Assembly (NCBI GenBank): GCA_018398805.1
Contig: JAGFBZ010000258.1
Location: forward strand, 372,001 to 436,000
DNA length: 64,000 nucleotides
Direction: 5' to 3'
DNA from: Hirundichthys speculiger
Lineage: Eukaryota > Chordata > Actinopteri > Beloniformes > Exocoetidae
In this document: in pieces, positions 1-12,000 of the stretch
Layout: each line of letters begins with the position of its first letter
Position numbering within the stretch: position 1 is the first letter of the stretch
Translations under genes and position numbers: made by a program
Notes under the pieces: model-generated
What the model was told of the DNA's origin: nothing
Database searches by the model: none
What the model saw: only the letters and a program-made list of their open reading frames with translations

Positions 1-1074
1 TATACACAATTACGTGTGCTCAAATGATAATGATCCATCGACTGAAGTGTCTGCTATTACAAGAGAAAATTCATCCAAGTAGGTTTGAAACTGTGTCTCT
101 CAAGCAGCCATTACTGACAGATTACACATGAGTCACCATCTGGGAGGTTTATAAACCATAAATCCAAGGCTGTTTGAAAAATGGCCAGGCCTTTGTATGT
201 ATACAGTGTGTTTGTGTGGGAGTGCGTGGCCTCTGGGCACATTGTGATGTCGTTTTGGACGGCTGCCCTCATTCTGATGTCCCCATCGACTCCCTGGCCT
301 ACATGGTCAAACACAGGCCTGTTTCCCGCTGCAGGTCGATGCGGACGCAGCGCTGAGGGGACAGCCCGAGGCTTTACACACAAACACATACACTCACACA
401 GATGCTTGCACTTAAACACTTACAAGCGTGGAAACACAATAGTTTCCCCATGGGTCAAGCTTGTTCCTAGACAGACTTCCGGAGTGGACGAGAGGCTAAT
501 TCCTCCAGGAGCGTGTGATGCTGTGTGTTTTAATGGCATATCAACTGCTGATGGTTTTTTTTTTTTTTTTGCAGCTTTTTGCGCTGAAGGTGATGTTATT
601 CAATGATAATCCATCCAAAGACAATATTTAATGGATTTATTCAGCCTTGTGCTTGTGACTTTTTCTTTTTTTTCAATATAAATGCCTGCAAAGCAACATT
701 TAAATGACAACACAACCTGTAGGGTTTGTTTGGAAAAGGTGTAACGAGCTGTTTTGCAGAGGACAGCAGATGCAGATGCTACAATAGATTCCAAATAAAA
801 AAAATAAAAAGCAGCAGCAGAACAACCCGCCTCTCTATTGTCGAGCCATATGTTCAGTACATTTCCAAAACAATCACTGCTCTGCAAATAATCACTGATG
901 TAGCTACTTCCAGGGGAGCATTTGGACGTGTGAGGAGGCAATAGTACCACATCGAACAAATAAAAAAACTGTTGCTTTGAAACAGTGCAATTAGGGTTCT
1001 GTGCACTGGAGTAAATGTGCGCTGGCACAATATACCGTTGGACTTGATCCATATTTAATCAAAATCACAGCCAT
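1..1074. other. Non-coding upstream sequence
   Basis: No coding exon, RNA gene or complete transposon is recognisable here. The stretch is AT-rich single-copy-looking DNA with short homopolymer runs (a T run near 556-570, A runs near 797-809). Its open frames overlap on both strands and show no known domain. It ends at the target duplication of the foldback element that follows. Confidence 0.6.
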
Positions 1075-1080
1075 CAAAGG

Positions 1081-2058
1081 TATGGAGCCCCATTTGGGTC
1101 ATAATTCAATGAATAAATGAGTCTATTATTATGAAATACAGGCATTTATTATTATGAAATACGTATCCATTATTATGAAATGTTTCCCATTATTATGAAA
1201 TACGTGTTTATTATTATGAAATATTTCCCATTATTATGAAATATATGTGTATTATTATGAAATATTTTCCATTATTATGAAAAAAATGTAATTATTATAA
1301 AAATATATTTTTATTATTATTTAATCTTAGTTTATGCAAAATAGTTTATTTCAGAATGGCTTTTTTATCTAAGAATGAGTTTTCACATAATGTCTTCCTA
1401 TTTCATAAGAATGAGCTTTTACATAATAATGACATTTTGCCACTGGGCGGGACCAGTGGTTGACCTGCACGCTCATTGGCTGATCCGTCTCCATGCAGTT
1501 GGTGGGGGACTCACATTGAGCCTGTAAACTGAGGTGCATTCACCTCAGTTTATGGTTAAAAGTTGACATCGACTAAGAAACGTAGCGCGAAATGTAGGGA
1601 AAACTTGATTTTGACGGCATGGCGACAGGAGAAAGATCCTTTTCTGACTTACTCTGAGAGGTAGCCAACAGGCTCGATCTGAGTCCCCCTCCAACTGCAT
1701 GGAGAAGGATCAGCCAATGAGCGTGCAGGTCAACCACTGGTCCCGCCCAGTGGCAAAATGTCATTATTATGTAAAAGCTCATTCTTATGAAAAAGGAAGC
1801 AATTATGTAAAAACTCATTCTTATAAAAAAGGAAGCAGTTACCTTAAAACTCATTCTTAGATAAAAAAAGACATTCTGAAATAAACTATTACATTTTTTT
1901 CATAATAATGGGAAATATTTCATAATAATAAACATGTATTTCATAATAATGGGACACATTTCATAATAATGGATACATATTTCATAATAATAAACACCTG
2001 TATTTCATAATAATAGACTCATTTATTCATTGAATTATGACCCAAATGGGGCTCCATA
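1081..2058. mobile_element. Palindromic foldback DNA element, copy A
   Basis: A 978-bp element flanked by a 6-bp direct repeat CAAAGG (1075-1080 and 2059-2064). The ends are perfect inverted repeats beginning TATGGAGCCCCATTTGGGTC and running about 40 bp before entering arms of the repeated motif TTATTATGAAAT. The inverted symmetry continues inward: the block at about 1434-1515 (CACTGGGCGGGACCAGTGG and following) recurs in reverse complement at about 1670-1760, leaving a unique loop of roughly 150 bp. The whole element could fold into one long hairpin. No transposase is present, so it is non-autonomous. The 6-bp duplication does not fit hAT (8), Tc1 (TA), piggyBac (TTAA) or Harbinger (3); Dada-type transposons make 6-7 bp duplications, but that link is only a guess. 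A second copy lies at 4673-5480. Confidence 0.85.
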
Positions 2059-2064
2059 CAAAGG

Positions 2065-3360
2065 CAGTCTTTCCATGAACTGTATTATTTTAACAGGATC
2101 AGGTAGTATTCCCATTGGACTAATACTGTTATACGGGCTTTTGTACCTGAATAGTGCCACTGGTGTGCCTTTTATTTACCAGCACAAGTTCAACTTTGGT
2201 GATAAACAAAGTTATGCTATGTTATTTGGAAACTCTAAGTATGTTGAACCTGAACTCTGGAGTTTTTCGGTTTCATAAAGCGAGGTCACTTAACCCTGAG
2301 CAAGAGGGTTCGGTTGTGCCAGGTTCAGAAACCGAGGTAACTCATACTCAGAGTCTGTTAGCGCGGTAACTGACTGTGAACTAAACCTGCACAGGAGAAG
2401 GTTTGCTTCCACATACCAGGAATGACTTTCTGTCTCCTGGCCTTCACGGAGCTGAAACAAGTCCAGCTCCATCAGACCAGCGATCATGTAACAACATTTT
2501 GGAGACGTTTGAATGATGTCATGTTGCATTTGCAGAAAGTGTATTGAGGATCTAAATAGCTTTCTGCTATCAAGTCAGCTGTCATTATTTGTAACACCTA
2601 ACTAGTTTTTTTTAAGAAAAACTACATTGGATTCACCGTTTTTCTTAAGAGTTACGTAACTTATCTACATGATCTTATTGTTTCGTGCATTGCAAGTATC
2701 ACCCATCGTGTGCCCATACTTCACATAAAATACCTAGGGTTAGTTTATTAGACATTATTTATATCTAATAAATAACACGCACACATTGATATCATTAATT
2801 ATTTAAAATAACGGTTTATTAGTATCCTTTTTCCACTTCTGTGAATAAAGGGTCACCCAGAGTGGCTGGATGTACTGACTGCACCCACATTCCCACTGAA
2901 GCTCCTTGAATATTTTCTTCTTTATTAATGTTAGCAAAATGTTGTTAAAGTTAGTACAACTGAGCCTATACTTCATCAACTAGCTGTGTAATATCTCACA
3001 CATCAACAGTCAGTCGTGATATTGGAGATCTGACTCTGAGTCAACACACTTAGAGACCTCTGATCACCTGACCTCTGATCACCTGACGTCTGATCACCAG
3101 ACCCCTGATCACCAGACCCCTGATCACCTGACCTCTGATCACCTGACATCTGATCACCAGACCTCTGATCACCTGACCTCTGATCACCTGACGTCTGATC
3201 ACCAGACCTCTGATCACTTGACCTCTGATCACCTGATCTCTGATCACCTGTTCTGAAACTGAGTTTCTTAACTCAGAGTTTGTTGACTCTGAGTTAGTTC
3301 TTTGACTCTGAGTTTGTTCAACCTCCTTTCTGAAACAGGTCCCAGGCAAGCAAGACACAT
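2065..3360. mobile_element. Degenerate DNA-transposon region, possibly Harbinger-like
   Basis: Two parts carry short motifs typical of terminal regions of fish PIF/Harbinger-type repeats. Around 2225-2395 are phrases such as GGTTTCATAAAGCGAGGT, CACTTAACCCTGAG and TTCAGAAACCGAGGTAACTC. Around 3250-3350 are repeated ACTCTGAGT/ACTCAGAGT motifs ending in CTTTCTGAAACAGGT. Read in reverse complement, the right part starts ACCTGTTTCAGAAAGGAGGT, which matches the style of the left part. No transposase and no clear 3-bp target duplication were found, so the boundaries and class are inference. The 15-bp minisatellite at 3056-3250 lies inside it. Confidence 0.3.
3056..3250. repeat. 15-bp minisatellite, 13 units
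   Basis: Thirteen head-to-tail 15-bp units fill exactly 195 bp. The consensus is ACCTCTGATCACCTG, with variants ACGTCTGATCACCAG, ACCCCTGATCACCAG, ACATCTGATCACCAG and ATCTCTGATCACCTG. Each unit contains the palindrome TGATCA. Because 15 is a multiple of three, the reverse strand stays open as a Val-Ile-Arg-Gly/Arg-Gln/Leu pentapeptide repeat; this is a by-product of the period and not evidence of a gene. Units 1-3 equal units 8-10, which hints at a 7-unit duplication. Confidence 0.95.
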
Positions 3361-4666
3361 TTGTGTATTTTAAGAAGACAAAACAAGGAAATGTTTATTG
3401 TGCGGGTTTCTTAGCTTGCAAGAAGCACTTGAATGCATCACTTCTGAATAAACAGATGCAGATTTCCCAGTTATGACACTGAATGACATCACTGTTCATG
3501 TTATGGACACTGTTCAAACACTGTGTACTGAATTATATGTGGACGGCCCACATGTCACACCCCCACAGGTACAATGACAAGCACATGTCATAACCACTGG
3601 GATGTCACCATGGTTTGTGGGTGCTTACCAACGTTTTTGGAGCCAGAACTGACTATATTTACAGAAAAGGACGGAGCTAGAGAGCAAATCCAAGACTGAA
3701 ACCTTACAGGGCAAAAAGTTCCCGTTAAGGTGTGAGGCCTTTTGAGAGCCGCCCTTGTGGCTGTCAGTGGTGTTGCAGGTTCAGGCACCTCCTTGACAGC
3801 TTTACACCTCAGACCCAGCGGCTGTTTCTTTTATGAGTCGACAGCTAAACTTGTCACCGAAAATTCTGAACGTCCCCCTGGCCGAGGTAACCTTGATAAC
3901 ATCCCGATGACATAATCAGCTATCTCACGACTTGAAAATTCTCCAAAGAAGACAGTTTACTCAAGCTGAGAAAACACTCCAGATGATTCATAAACTAAAC
4001 TCAGTGTGTAAAACTGGTGAAGTGCCACTTCATAACACGTACAGTGAAGCAGAGGGTGATTATGTGCTACTCCAAAGATAAATTTTTGAAGTATTACTTT
4101 CGCTGCTGAATTATCGACATCCACGTCCCATTTTTTAAAAAAGCTGTGCTGCCCAGCCCCCGAGGAATAAAATGCAGGCTGATGGAGATTAAAGAGCTGC
4201 CTTTTCTTCGTCTTTCCTCCTGTGTTCGTTGCCTCTCCACACTCTCCTCTACCTCCTTCCGATCCCTCTTCACCCTAACAGCCAGAGTAGTTATTACTAA
4301 ATAAAGTACCGCAGTTGCTCGCAGGGAGGTTCCTGGCTTTCTCTCTGTGTACTATAAAAGTGCTTGAGCATGCTGTTGGCGTGAAGGCTCCCATGTGTAT
4401 TTCAGAAGCTGCTGTCGCTTCTCTAAAGTTCAAGCAATTACATTCTCCAAACGGTTGCCATTTGCCACCCAGTCTCTGACTGTGCACGCGTGTGTTTACT
4501 TCCACTGGCATCTGTGTTTGTTTATTAGATGTGTGTTTTTCTGTACCTTGCACATAAAGATTCATAGGCAAGTTCAGGAGATAGAGCTGCGGAGTATATG
4601 AGTGGTTCTTCTTTTCTTTTACCGATATTACATTCAATTGATATGTGAATTTACATCGGATAAGGT
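3361..4666. other. Non-coding sequence
   Basis: No gene or complete repeat is recognisable. Mixed-composition DNA with a pyrimidine-rich patch near 4205-4275. It ends at the target duplication of foldback copy B. Confidence 0.5.
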
Positions 4667-4672
4667 CAAATC

Positions 4673-5480
4673 TATGGAGTCCCGTTTGGGTCAAAATTAA
4701 ATGAATAAATGAGTCTATTACTATGAAATACAGGTGTTTATTATTATGAAATATTTCCCATTATTATGAAATACATGTGTATTATTATGAAATATTTCCC
4801 ATTATTATGAAAAATATGTAATTATTATGAAATATATTTTATTATTATTTAATCTTAGTTTAATGCATAATAGTTTATTTCAGAATGGCCTTTTTTGTAT
4901 CTAAGAATGAGTTTTTACATAATTGCTTCCTTTTTCATAAGAATGAGCTTTTACGTAATAATGACATTTTGCCACTGGGCGGGACCAGTGGTTGACCTGC
5001 ACGCTCATTGGCTGATCCTTCTCCATTCTACGCTCTGACATCGACTAGTTGGTGGGGGTCTCGCATCGAGCCTGTTGGCTACCTGTCGGAGTAAGTCAGA
5101 AAAGGATCAAATTTCCCTACATTTCATGCTACGTTTATTAGTCTATGTCAACTTTTAACCGTAAACTGAGGTGCATTCTGCCACCTACTGCCCTGGAGTA
5201 TATACATTGCACCTCTCGCCCACTATCGATATTCACTGTTCTGTTGCTTATGCCTAAATTAAAGAGCAGCCAATCACTTAAATGGCTCCGCCCTCTCTGC
5301 TGTGATTGACACACAAATCATTCTTATGAAAAACAAAGCCATTATTATGTAAAAGCTCATTCTTATGAAAAACTAAACCATTATCATAATAATGGGAAAT
5401 ATTTCATAATAATAAATGCCTGTATTTCATAATAATAGACTCATTTATTCATTAAATTATGACCCAAACGGGGCTCCATA
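4673..5480. mobile_element. Palindromic foldback DNA element, copy B
   Basis: An 808-bp relative of the element at 1081-2058, flanked by its own 6-bp direct repeat CAAATC (4667-4672 and 5481-5486). The ends pair as TATGGAGTCCCGTTTGGGTC on the left and, in reverse complement, TATGGAGCCCCGTTTGGGTC on the right. The left arm shares the CACTGGGCGGGACCAGTGG block. The central segment (about 5035-5180, including GTTGGCTACCTGTCGGAGTAAG) is the reverse complement of the loop of copy A, so this copy inserted in the opposite orientation. It also has about 150 bp near 5180-5330 that copy A lacks. No coding capacity is seen. Confidence 0.85.
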
Positions 5481-7893
5481 CAAATCTGCAGTCTGCTTGC
5501 TAACACGCCATGGAGCTTTAAAAAATATGCAGTTTGTCTTCGATCTGTCTGTGATTATTAGTAGAGGGATGTAGGAAATAAATGAATTTTAAGGGCTGTA
5601 GCATGTGATCATGTTTATATTGAATAAATGTCAGTATTTTTTGGATAAGTAATTGACAGCGTAATGTCAAATCTACATGTTTACTTTTTTTTTTTATTAG
5701 CATTACAACAAAAGGAAAGGGGGGAAAAAAGCTGCAAGTCCTCATATTTTAGTGGAATCGCAGCAAGAGTAAACTCGGCTCTAAAGTCAGATTTTAAATG
5801 CAGTAATACAACTCTGGGTCAGTGTTCTGTGGGCAGCCGGAGTGATGTGTTTGGCATGCTGCAGCAGATGTGTACATGACCGGAATGTGTCCAAGCAGCA
5901 GCTCCGTGTCAGGCGGGTGTAGAGTAACAGACCAGCGTTGCACCAATATGCACTGTTAAGGGCCAGCGCAGATAATTTTGGATTGAGCCTGCTAATAGGC
6001 AGTATTTCAGCTTTATGCCCCGGGCACAGATGTCCGGGAAAATGACGTGCACACAGCGCCTGAGATGCATGGACGGTCATGAGACGGTGCGGTGAGAGGG
6101 CCATGTGACGCCGAAGCCCTCCGCTGAATCTCCGGACGGTGGTGACGCAGCAGATTTAACTCGCACGCCTGCATTTGCATGGAAAGCATGAATCGAATGT
6201 TTTACTGCCGGCAGACGGATTCACTTCAAGAACATATACGGACTCCAAGGACAAAAAAGTGTAGAGATTATTTTGTGTCAGGTGAAATGACTGAGAAGTG
6301 CTATGGGCCTTTTATCAGGACTGTTCTGGGAGATATGCCCTAATTTCAAATAAGTTTTTTTTTTTTTTTGCATTTCAGCAGTCGAAGACATGGCTCTTGC
6401 CTGGGAAATCTGATGCTCTTTGCTGCTCTCCAACCAAATCCTTTTTACATGAAGGGCATTAGCTGAGTCTATGACAGCCAAAAAGGGCAGCTCCAATCTT
6501 ATGACCGCCACTTAAATAAGAATCAGAGCAGCGTCCAGGCTGCCTAACCGAGAGAAGAGCACATGCAAAAAATATGACTCTAAAATCAAGTTAGCGATAT
6601 AAAGCCAATCCGATATCCATTTTGTCTGTTTTTTCTTTCCTGTTGTGCAGTGTCTAAATGTCACTTCTTGGCGTTTCTAAGTGCTGCTGCACTTTGACAT
6701 CAAACACTGCTGTTTTGTGGTGGTATTTGTGATTGATGCTACAATTTGGTGAAATTCTGGAATTTTATCTACTTGATTACATTTAGGAGGCACAATTTCT
6801 CATATGGCTTTACGTACCACTCAGCTGATGGCATGGTCCATGGAGGAGGCAATCACCTTGACAAAATTTAGTTGACAAAAGTGCATCAGATTGTCAGTGT
6901 TTTTGCAGCTTTTAACAACTTTGCAGTTTTGGTTTGCTTTCACCACTTTCATTTAAAGTTCACAATGGAGGGTTACCTTGAAAAAGAGCAAGATGTTTCC
7001 CTGAGTAGACGGAGGAGACCAAAGATGAGACAGAGAGGAATGTAGGCAGAACCTGGACTTCTATTTGGAAGCTTCTTAGAAACAGATTAGCAGATTAATT
7101 TAGTTTTTTCTAATGATTTAGTGGTTTAATTTAAATATTCACCCTCAACGAGCCTTTAGACAAGCCTTTATAAATGTATTTGCCTATAGCTTTTGAAAGA
7201 TGCATCGTTCCACTTTCGCTGAGGCTTGAATCTCTGTACCGGACACGCGGAGATGGAAGTGATATTGATTTTTGTTTGTCTGACTGCGTGGCAGCAAACA
7301 ATTGAATTTCACCAAATGTCATTTTTGTCAGATGCTCTTTCTGTCTCTTTAGGAGACGCGGCAGAAGAGTAACGTTGGCTGGTTAGCACTAAGGGTTGGG
7401 CTCAGCGTTGGCTGGGTTGCTCAGGTTGAGCTGACGAGGGCTTTGGAGGAAACAGAAATGGATATGTAGGGGCTGTTAAGTTTGAGGGTTTGTGTATCCG
7501 TGTGTGTGCGCATGTGTGTGTGTCAGTGAGCAGAATAGGCTGCCATAGCTGCCATAGGGCTGACAGGATGACAGCTGTCACCAAAGAAATGGGGAGAAGA
7601 GGAGGAGGGAGGAAGGATGCTGCCTCAAGGGGACGCACACTCTTTCACTCTCAGACAAGGCCTGCTAGTTCTGTGTGTGTGTAGGGTGGGAATGTGATTT
7701 GTGTGTAGCCATGTTTGTTGGTGCGTCAGAGGATGGCTGCAGCCCGAGTATAATTGGTTTGTGTTTCAATAATGTACACACTTATCTTCACATCAGCAAT
7801 TACAGAATGTGTATTGAAAAACAACAATGGGACCATGATATTATGTGTTTACAAGTCGTGTGTGTATATACATGCTTTCCCTGTGTGTTTTTA

Positions 7894-7919
7894 GTGTGTG
7901 TGTGTGTGTGTGTGAGTGT
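7894..7919. repeat. (GT)n microsatellite
   Basis: About ten uninterrupted GT units followed by GAGTGTG. It is part of a wider GT-rich stretch. Confidence 0.9.
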
Positions 7920-8174
7920 GTTCTATGTGCTGTGTTCACTCTGCTTCATTAGTTTATATTGTAAAATCAATGTTACCCATTGCGACTTGCCCGTGTTCTT
8001 GTACTCTGCAGTGTGCTGGTGTGTTTGTGTGAGTGGGTCCAGTAATGGTGACCCTGAGTGTCTGACACGGGGGCGGGGGTGGGTGGGGGAGCCCTTTAAG
8101 TGACCTGGAAGGCAGACCCATCCATCAGCTCTTTCTCCTCTCAATCCTTTCACTTCTCTCTGTTGTCTTTTTTC

Positions 8175-8207
8175 CCTCTCTCTCTCTCTCTCCCTCTCTC
8201 TCTCCAG
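8175..8207. repeat. (CT)n microsatellite
   Basis: A CT repeat interrupted by CCC, within a longer pyrimidine-rich tract. Confidence 0.9.
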
Positions 8208-8610
8208 TGGAGGGCTATTACAGCAATCACAGCTCTTAAAGCTTCAGCGAGGACCTCTCTGTTGGCGAGTGACCGTGTGTGTTTGTGAGCGTTGCTAGCA
8301 TGCCCCCCCCTCCCCTCTTTGTAGCAGCATGAGGTTGTGTGTATTTAACCCAGGCTAGCTGCCCCTGCTAAGCGTAATGGTTGGAGAGGAGAGTGACCCA
8401 GAGTGAAAGAGGACATAAAAGTGAAGGCAGAGATGATTGAATACAATGGGCAGGTTGTTAAGTACAAATTGACCAAGGTGATAACTCACCTGGGCAAGCT
8501 ATTCGGCATTTTTGTTTGAATCCTTATTGTATAACCATAATGTTTGGGGTCCAAAATTAGAATTCAGATCATTAATAATCACATTAATTCGCCGGAATAC
8601 ATATAATAAC

Positions 8611-9013
8611 TAGAAAAGCACTCGGAGAGCGCAGACCTCCGCCAAGCACAACAGTTCTGCTAATAGCGATTTACAGATTGCGATAAAATCTGCCTTTGAA
8701 ATTTGATAGAGGTTTCCATTGTCAATCCCTGACTGAAGTTTCATGAGTTTTGGGCAATAATTAACGGAGGTATTGATAAACAAAATTTTCGGCCCCATTG
8801 ACCGCAATGTTATCGAAAATTTGAAAGTGATCCAGAATCCAGGATTTCTTCCGGATCACACCCAAAATGAAATCAGTTCTTTTTTTTCACATTTCTGAAA
8901 ACTCCTGAAAATTTCATCAAAATCCATCTATAACTTTTTGAGTTATCTTGTACACAGACAGACAGACAAACAGACAAACGCCAGCAAAAACATAACCTCC
9001 TTGGCAGAGGTAA
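8611..9013. mobile_element. Interspersed repeat of a common teleost type
   Basis: The sequence begins AAAAGCACTCGGAGAGCGCA then GACCTCCGCCAAG, and ends with ATAACCTCCTTGGCAGAGGT. The two ends carry an imperfect inverted motif (CTCCGCCAAG against CTTGGCAGAG). Near the right end is GTTATCTTGTACACAGACAG followed by a CAGA/CAAA-rich tract. This combination, with the phrase AAATTTCATCAAAATCCATC, is familiar as a dispersed fish repeat, but I cannot assign it firmly to a class (a non-autonomous DNA element or an RTE-type retroelement tail). No ORF is present and no target duplication was identified. Confidence 0.6.
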
Positions 9014-9014
9014 C

Positions 9015-12000
9015 AAATCCCCCATGAACACTTCACTGTGTGAATCATATCATTTTATATGTAACACAGGACTATAAAGCTGTTTCTTGGGAAAGAACTT
9101 AGATTCAGAACAAAAAGTCTCATTGAGGATTTTGAGTGTGGTACCCCTGACAGGACGAATTGGTGTAGTTCATGTTGTCAGTTATGGGCTCTGTTCACCT
9201 GCAGGTGGCCCTGACAATAATGTCATTTTGTACCGACACATATACTTTAACACCCCTGCAGTAAGGTGTTAACACACTGAAGCAGGAAGAAAAATCTGCT
9301 GTGAAAGCAGAAGCTGATAACTTGGATGGAATCATCTTTTTCTTATATTGTGAGAAATTGTCACCATGCTGTGACAATAATTGATGGAACAGTTTTTTTT
9401 TTTTTTAAAGGTCTCAGTGATTCTAATACAGTTTGCACAAATCAGCTGTTCCTAACCAGAAAGACCAGTAAAGGATTCAATTACAGCAACTTTGGCAGTT
9501 GCCATGGCTACTTGCATGGATGACAAGCACCCCTGCGGGAATGGGCTGAAGCACAGCAGAGAGGGAGAGGAAGAGGCCTGCAATTTTAATGCAATTAAAA
9601 TCATCTGGTCCTGCTTCCAGTCGGTTTGTTGAGTTTTGAGCATAAAAGATGTTCTACAGGTGTTCTGTCAACTGTTGCATGTAAAGGGGAAAAAAAATCA
9701 GAGCTTAAAACATCCTAATCTGTCATGTCAGGATCATGAGTTCACACATGATTTTTTTATTTTTTTTTTATACCAACTGCATATTAATCTATTTCTCTTT
9801 CATAGCACAGGCTTCATGTTTTTTACCTTAATAAATAGGTTCACATTCATGTCCTTGTCAGCTGTCAGATTTCACTATTTTTGATGATAGAAAATGAAAA
9901 ATATGCAAGTCAGTTGCCAAATATAGTTGAGTATTACGCCCTTATATCTCACACCTTACCTTAAATCTGAACATGTGTGTTTTTGCTGGTGTGGCTCTGC
10001 TTTCTCTTGATGAATGATTAGAGTTTCAGTGCTGGATATAAGATGCAAAATCAACCCTGCTCAATTTAGACGTCCGCTGAAAACAGCTTCTCCTAATCGG
10101 GCAAAACCAGTAAGTCTTTCTGGCTTGTCTTCTTTATTTTGGACTGGACGAAATCAAATAATGCAGATGTTTCTAACATGAACATGCTGATGAATAACTT
10201 GGGAAAAGGCTTGCATCCATACAAAAAAAAAGAAAAAAACTCCCAAACAATGACCTCTTTAAAAGGCTGTACTTGGATGAAATTGTTTTTCTTCAGTTAT
10301 AAAAGGATACAAGTTTGCCCATAAGGAAATGAAGCTTATAGAGCTTTTCTGTAGACACTGAATAACACGATAACTTCCAGGACACAGATGGCAGCTGCAG
10401 GGATTACACAGGATATAAGGACAATTCTCTCTCTGAAGCTGGACATCTTTTAAAACTCATTTGCGTGGGATACCTGAGGCGAAAAATTGTTGAGCTCAGG
10501 TATTCAGCCACTAATTTAATATCAGAGGAACAGACTCCAACGCCGGCCACATCACACGTTTATTCAAATCTTGAGGCTCGGATTTGGAGGCAGTCATCTG
10601 TGGCTGCAGATATTAAACCTGCTGCCCAAACTTCTAGAATAACACGGTGTAAATAATGTGCTCTCAGAAAATGCCTGTTTCAGATTTTCAATTTGCAGTC
10701 GTTTGACCTCTGATAACGTCTATGTTCCAGCTGATCAAAGCAACAGCGATCATCAAGGAATGCACCTCCTTTTGTTGCGTGAACCATTGTGTTTTTTTCC
10801 GAGGGTAAGGAATGCTTGTTTTCCGTTTAAAAAGAATAAACGTCTGCGACTTACAACCCTCTTCAGATTGGACGAATTGGCGAGAAATGCAGTTTATATC
10901 ACAGATTGGTTGTCACCGTTCTGCTCTTCTGCTGAGGAAAAAAATAGTCTATCTCGGGCCAATATTGCCTTTCATACTCACTTTGACTGCATATTTAATG
11001 ACTATATTAATGCATAATTACATTTTGATCAGGAAAACAGAAATGCTGGTGAAGCCATTGAATATGTCTCCATATTTGTTAAAATAATGGGAGATGCTCT
11101 GGAAGGCACCAATCAGAACCAGGGTCACGTTTCCTCCTCACACCGCGTTGCATCCTGAGGAGAGGTGAGGCTCCTTGGAGGGGGAGGGGTTAAAAAGAGA
11201 TGATTAATCAAGGGCTTATTGTGTGCGTGTCGCTGCGCTAGTGTTTTTATGTGCACGGATGAATCTGGACGTGTGAGTGGGGTGAATGAGGGCCTGGCAT
11301 CCAAGCAGCAAGGTAATGAGTGGAGCCACAGTGTGTGTGGACCTCTAGCCTCTGCAGTGGAGGGGGGGGGGGGGGGCATGAGCTGAATACAGAGAAGATG
11401 GCGTTTCTTCTGCTGATGGCTCTGTTGGTTATGGATGAAACAGCCCCAGCCTCTTTTAGAGGCATTCCAGCAGCTCACTCTGGGAAGCTGGATTTATTTC
11501 TCTTATCAGCGTTCTGTGCTGTGGCCTTGATTTCAGGTGCATCATCACAAATTTACATGTAACTTAATCCCCTGAAGGTACAACAGGAATTTTATGTTTT
11601 TGGTTTATGGTTTCAAAACAGATGGTTCGAGGATCTCCAAGCATTCCCAATAAAATCCCAAATTTACAGACGAGCATCAAAGTTTATGGAAGTTAAAAGT
11701 TTCAGTTTCTCACTTTTACCTCCCTTGATGCACTTTGCTCTGAAGAATGGCTCATATGGATTATAACTTGTTACGCAAAATAACATTGTTGATCACTGAT
11801 GGTTGTCTTTTTAAGATGAGTTCTAGAACAAGTTCCAGTTCTAAAAATGTCTCGCATGTCTTGTATTAATCCTTTATGTTGCTCCTCAGTTCAGCTCTTC
11901 CCACAAAGACAAACTTTCTCCTGATTGGCCAGTTTCCAGAGGCCCGCTGATGGGCAGTGCCGTTCTCAGGAACTTGTGAATAATCTGAATATTCACTGCA

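Larger units (their letters stand above)
5487..8610. other. Non-coding sequence with simple repeats
   Basis: No exon or transposon is recognised in about 3.1 kb. The stretch contains a T run at about 6356-6369 and GT-rich sequence from 7490 to 8040, which keeps long meaningless frames open. The open frames have no recognisable domain. Confidence 0.55.

Noticed and set aside
2030..2278. 82-codon frame beginning MNYDPNGAPYK
   Set aside because: It starts inside the right terminal repeat of the foldback element and crosses its boundary, so it is not a gene.
3050..3358. 102-codon frame with Val-Ile-Arg-Gly/Arg repeats
   Set aside because: A by-product of the 15-bp minisatellite, whose period is a multiple of three.
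7675..8103. 142-codon Cys/Val-rich open frame
   Set aside because: Arises from GT repeats, which encode Cys-Val; there is no gene evidence.
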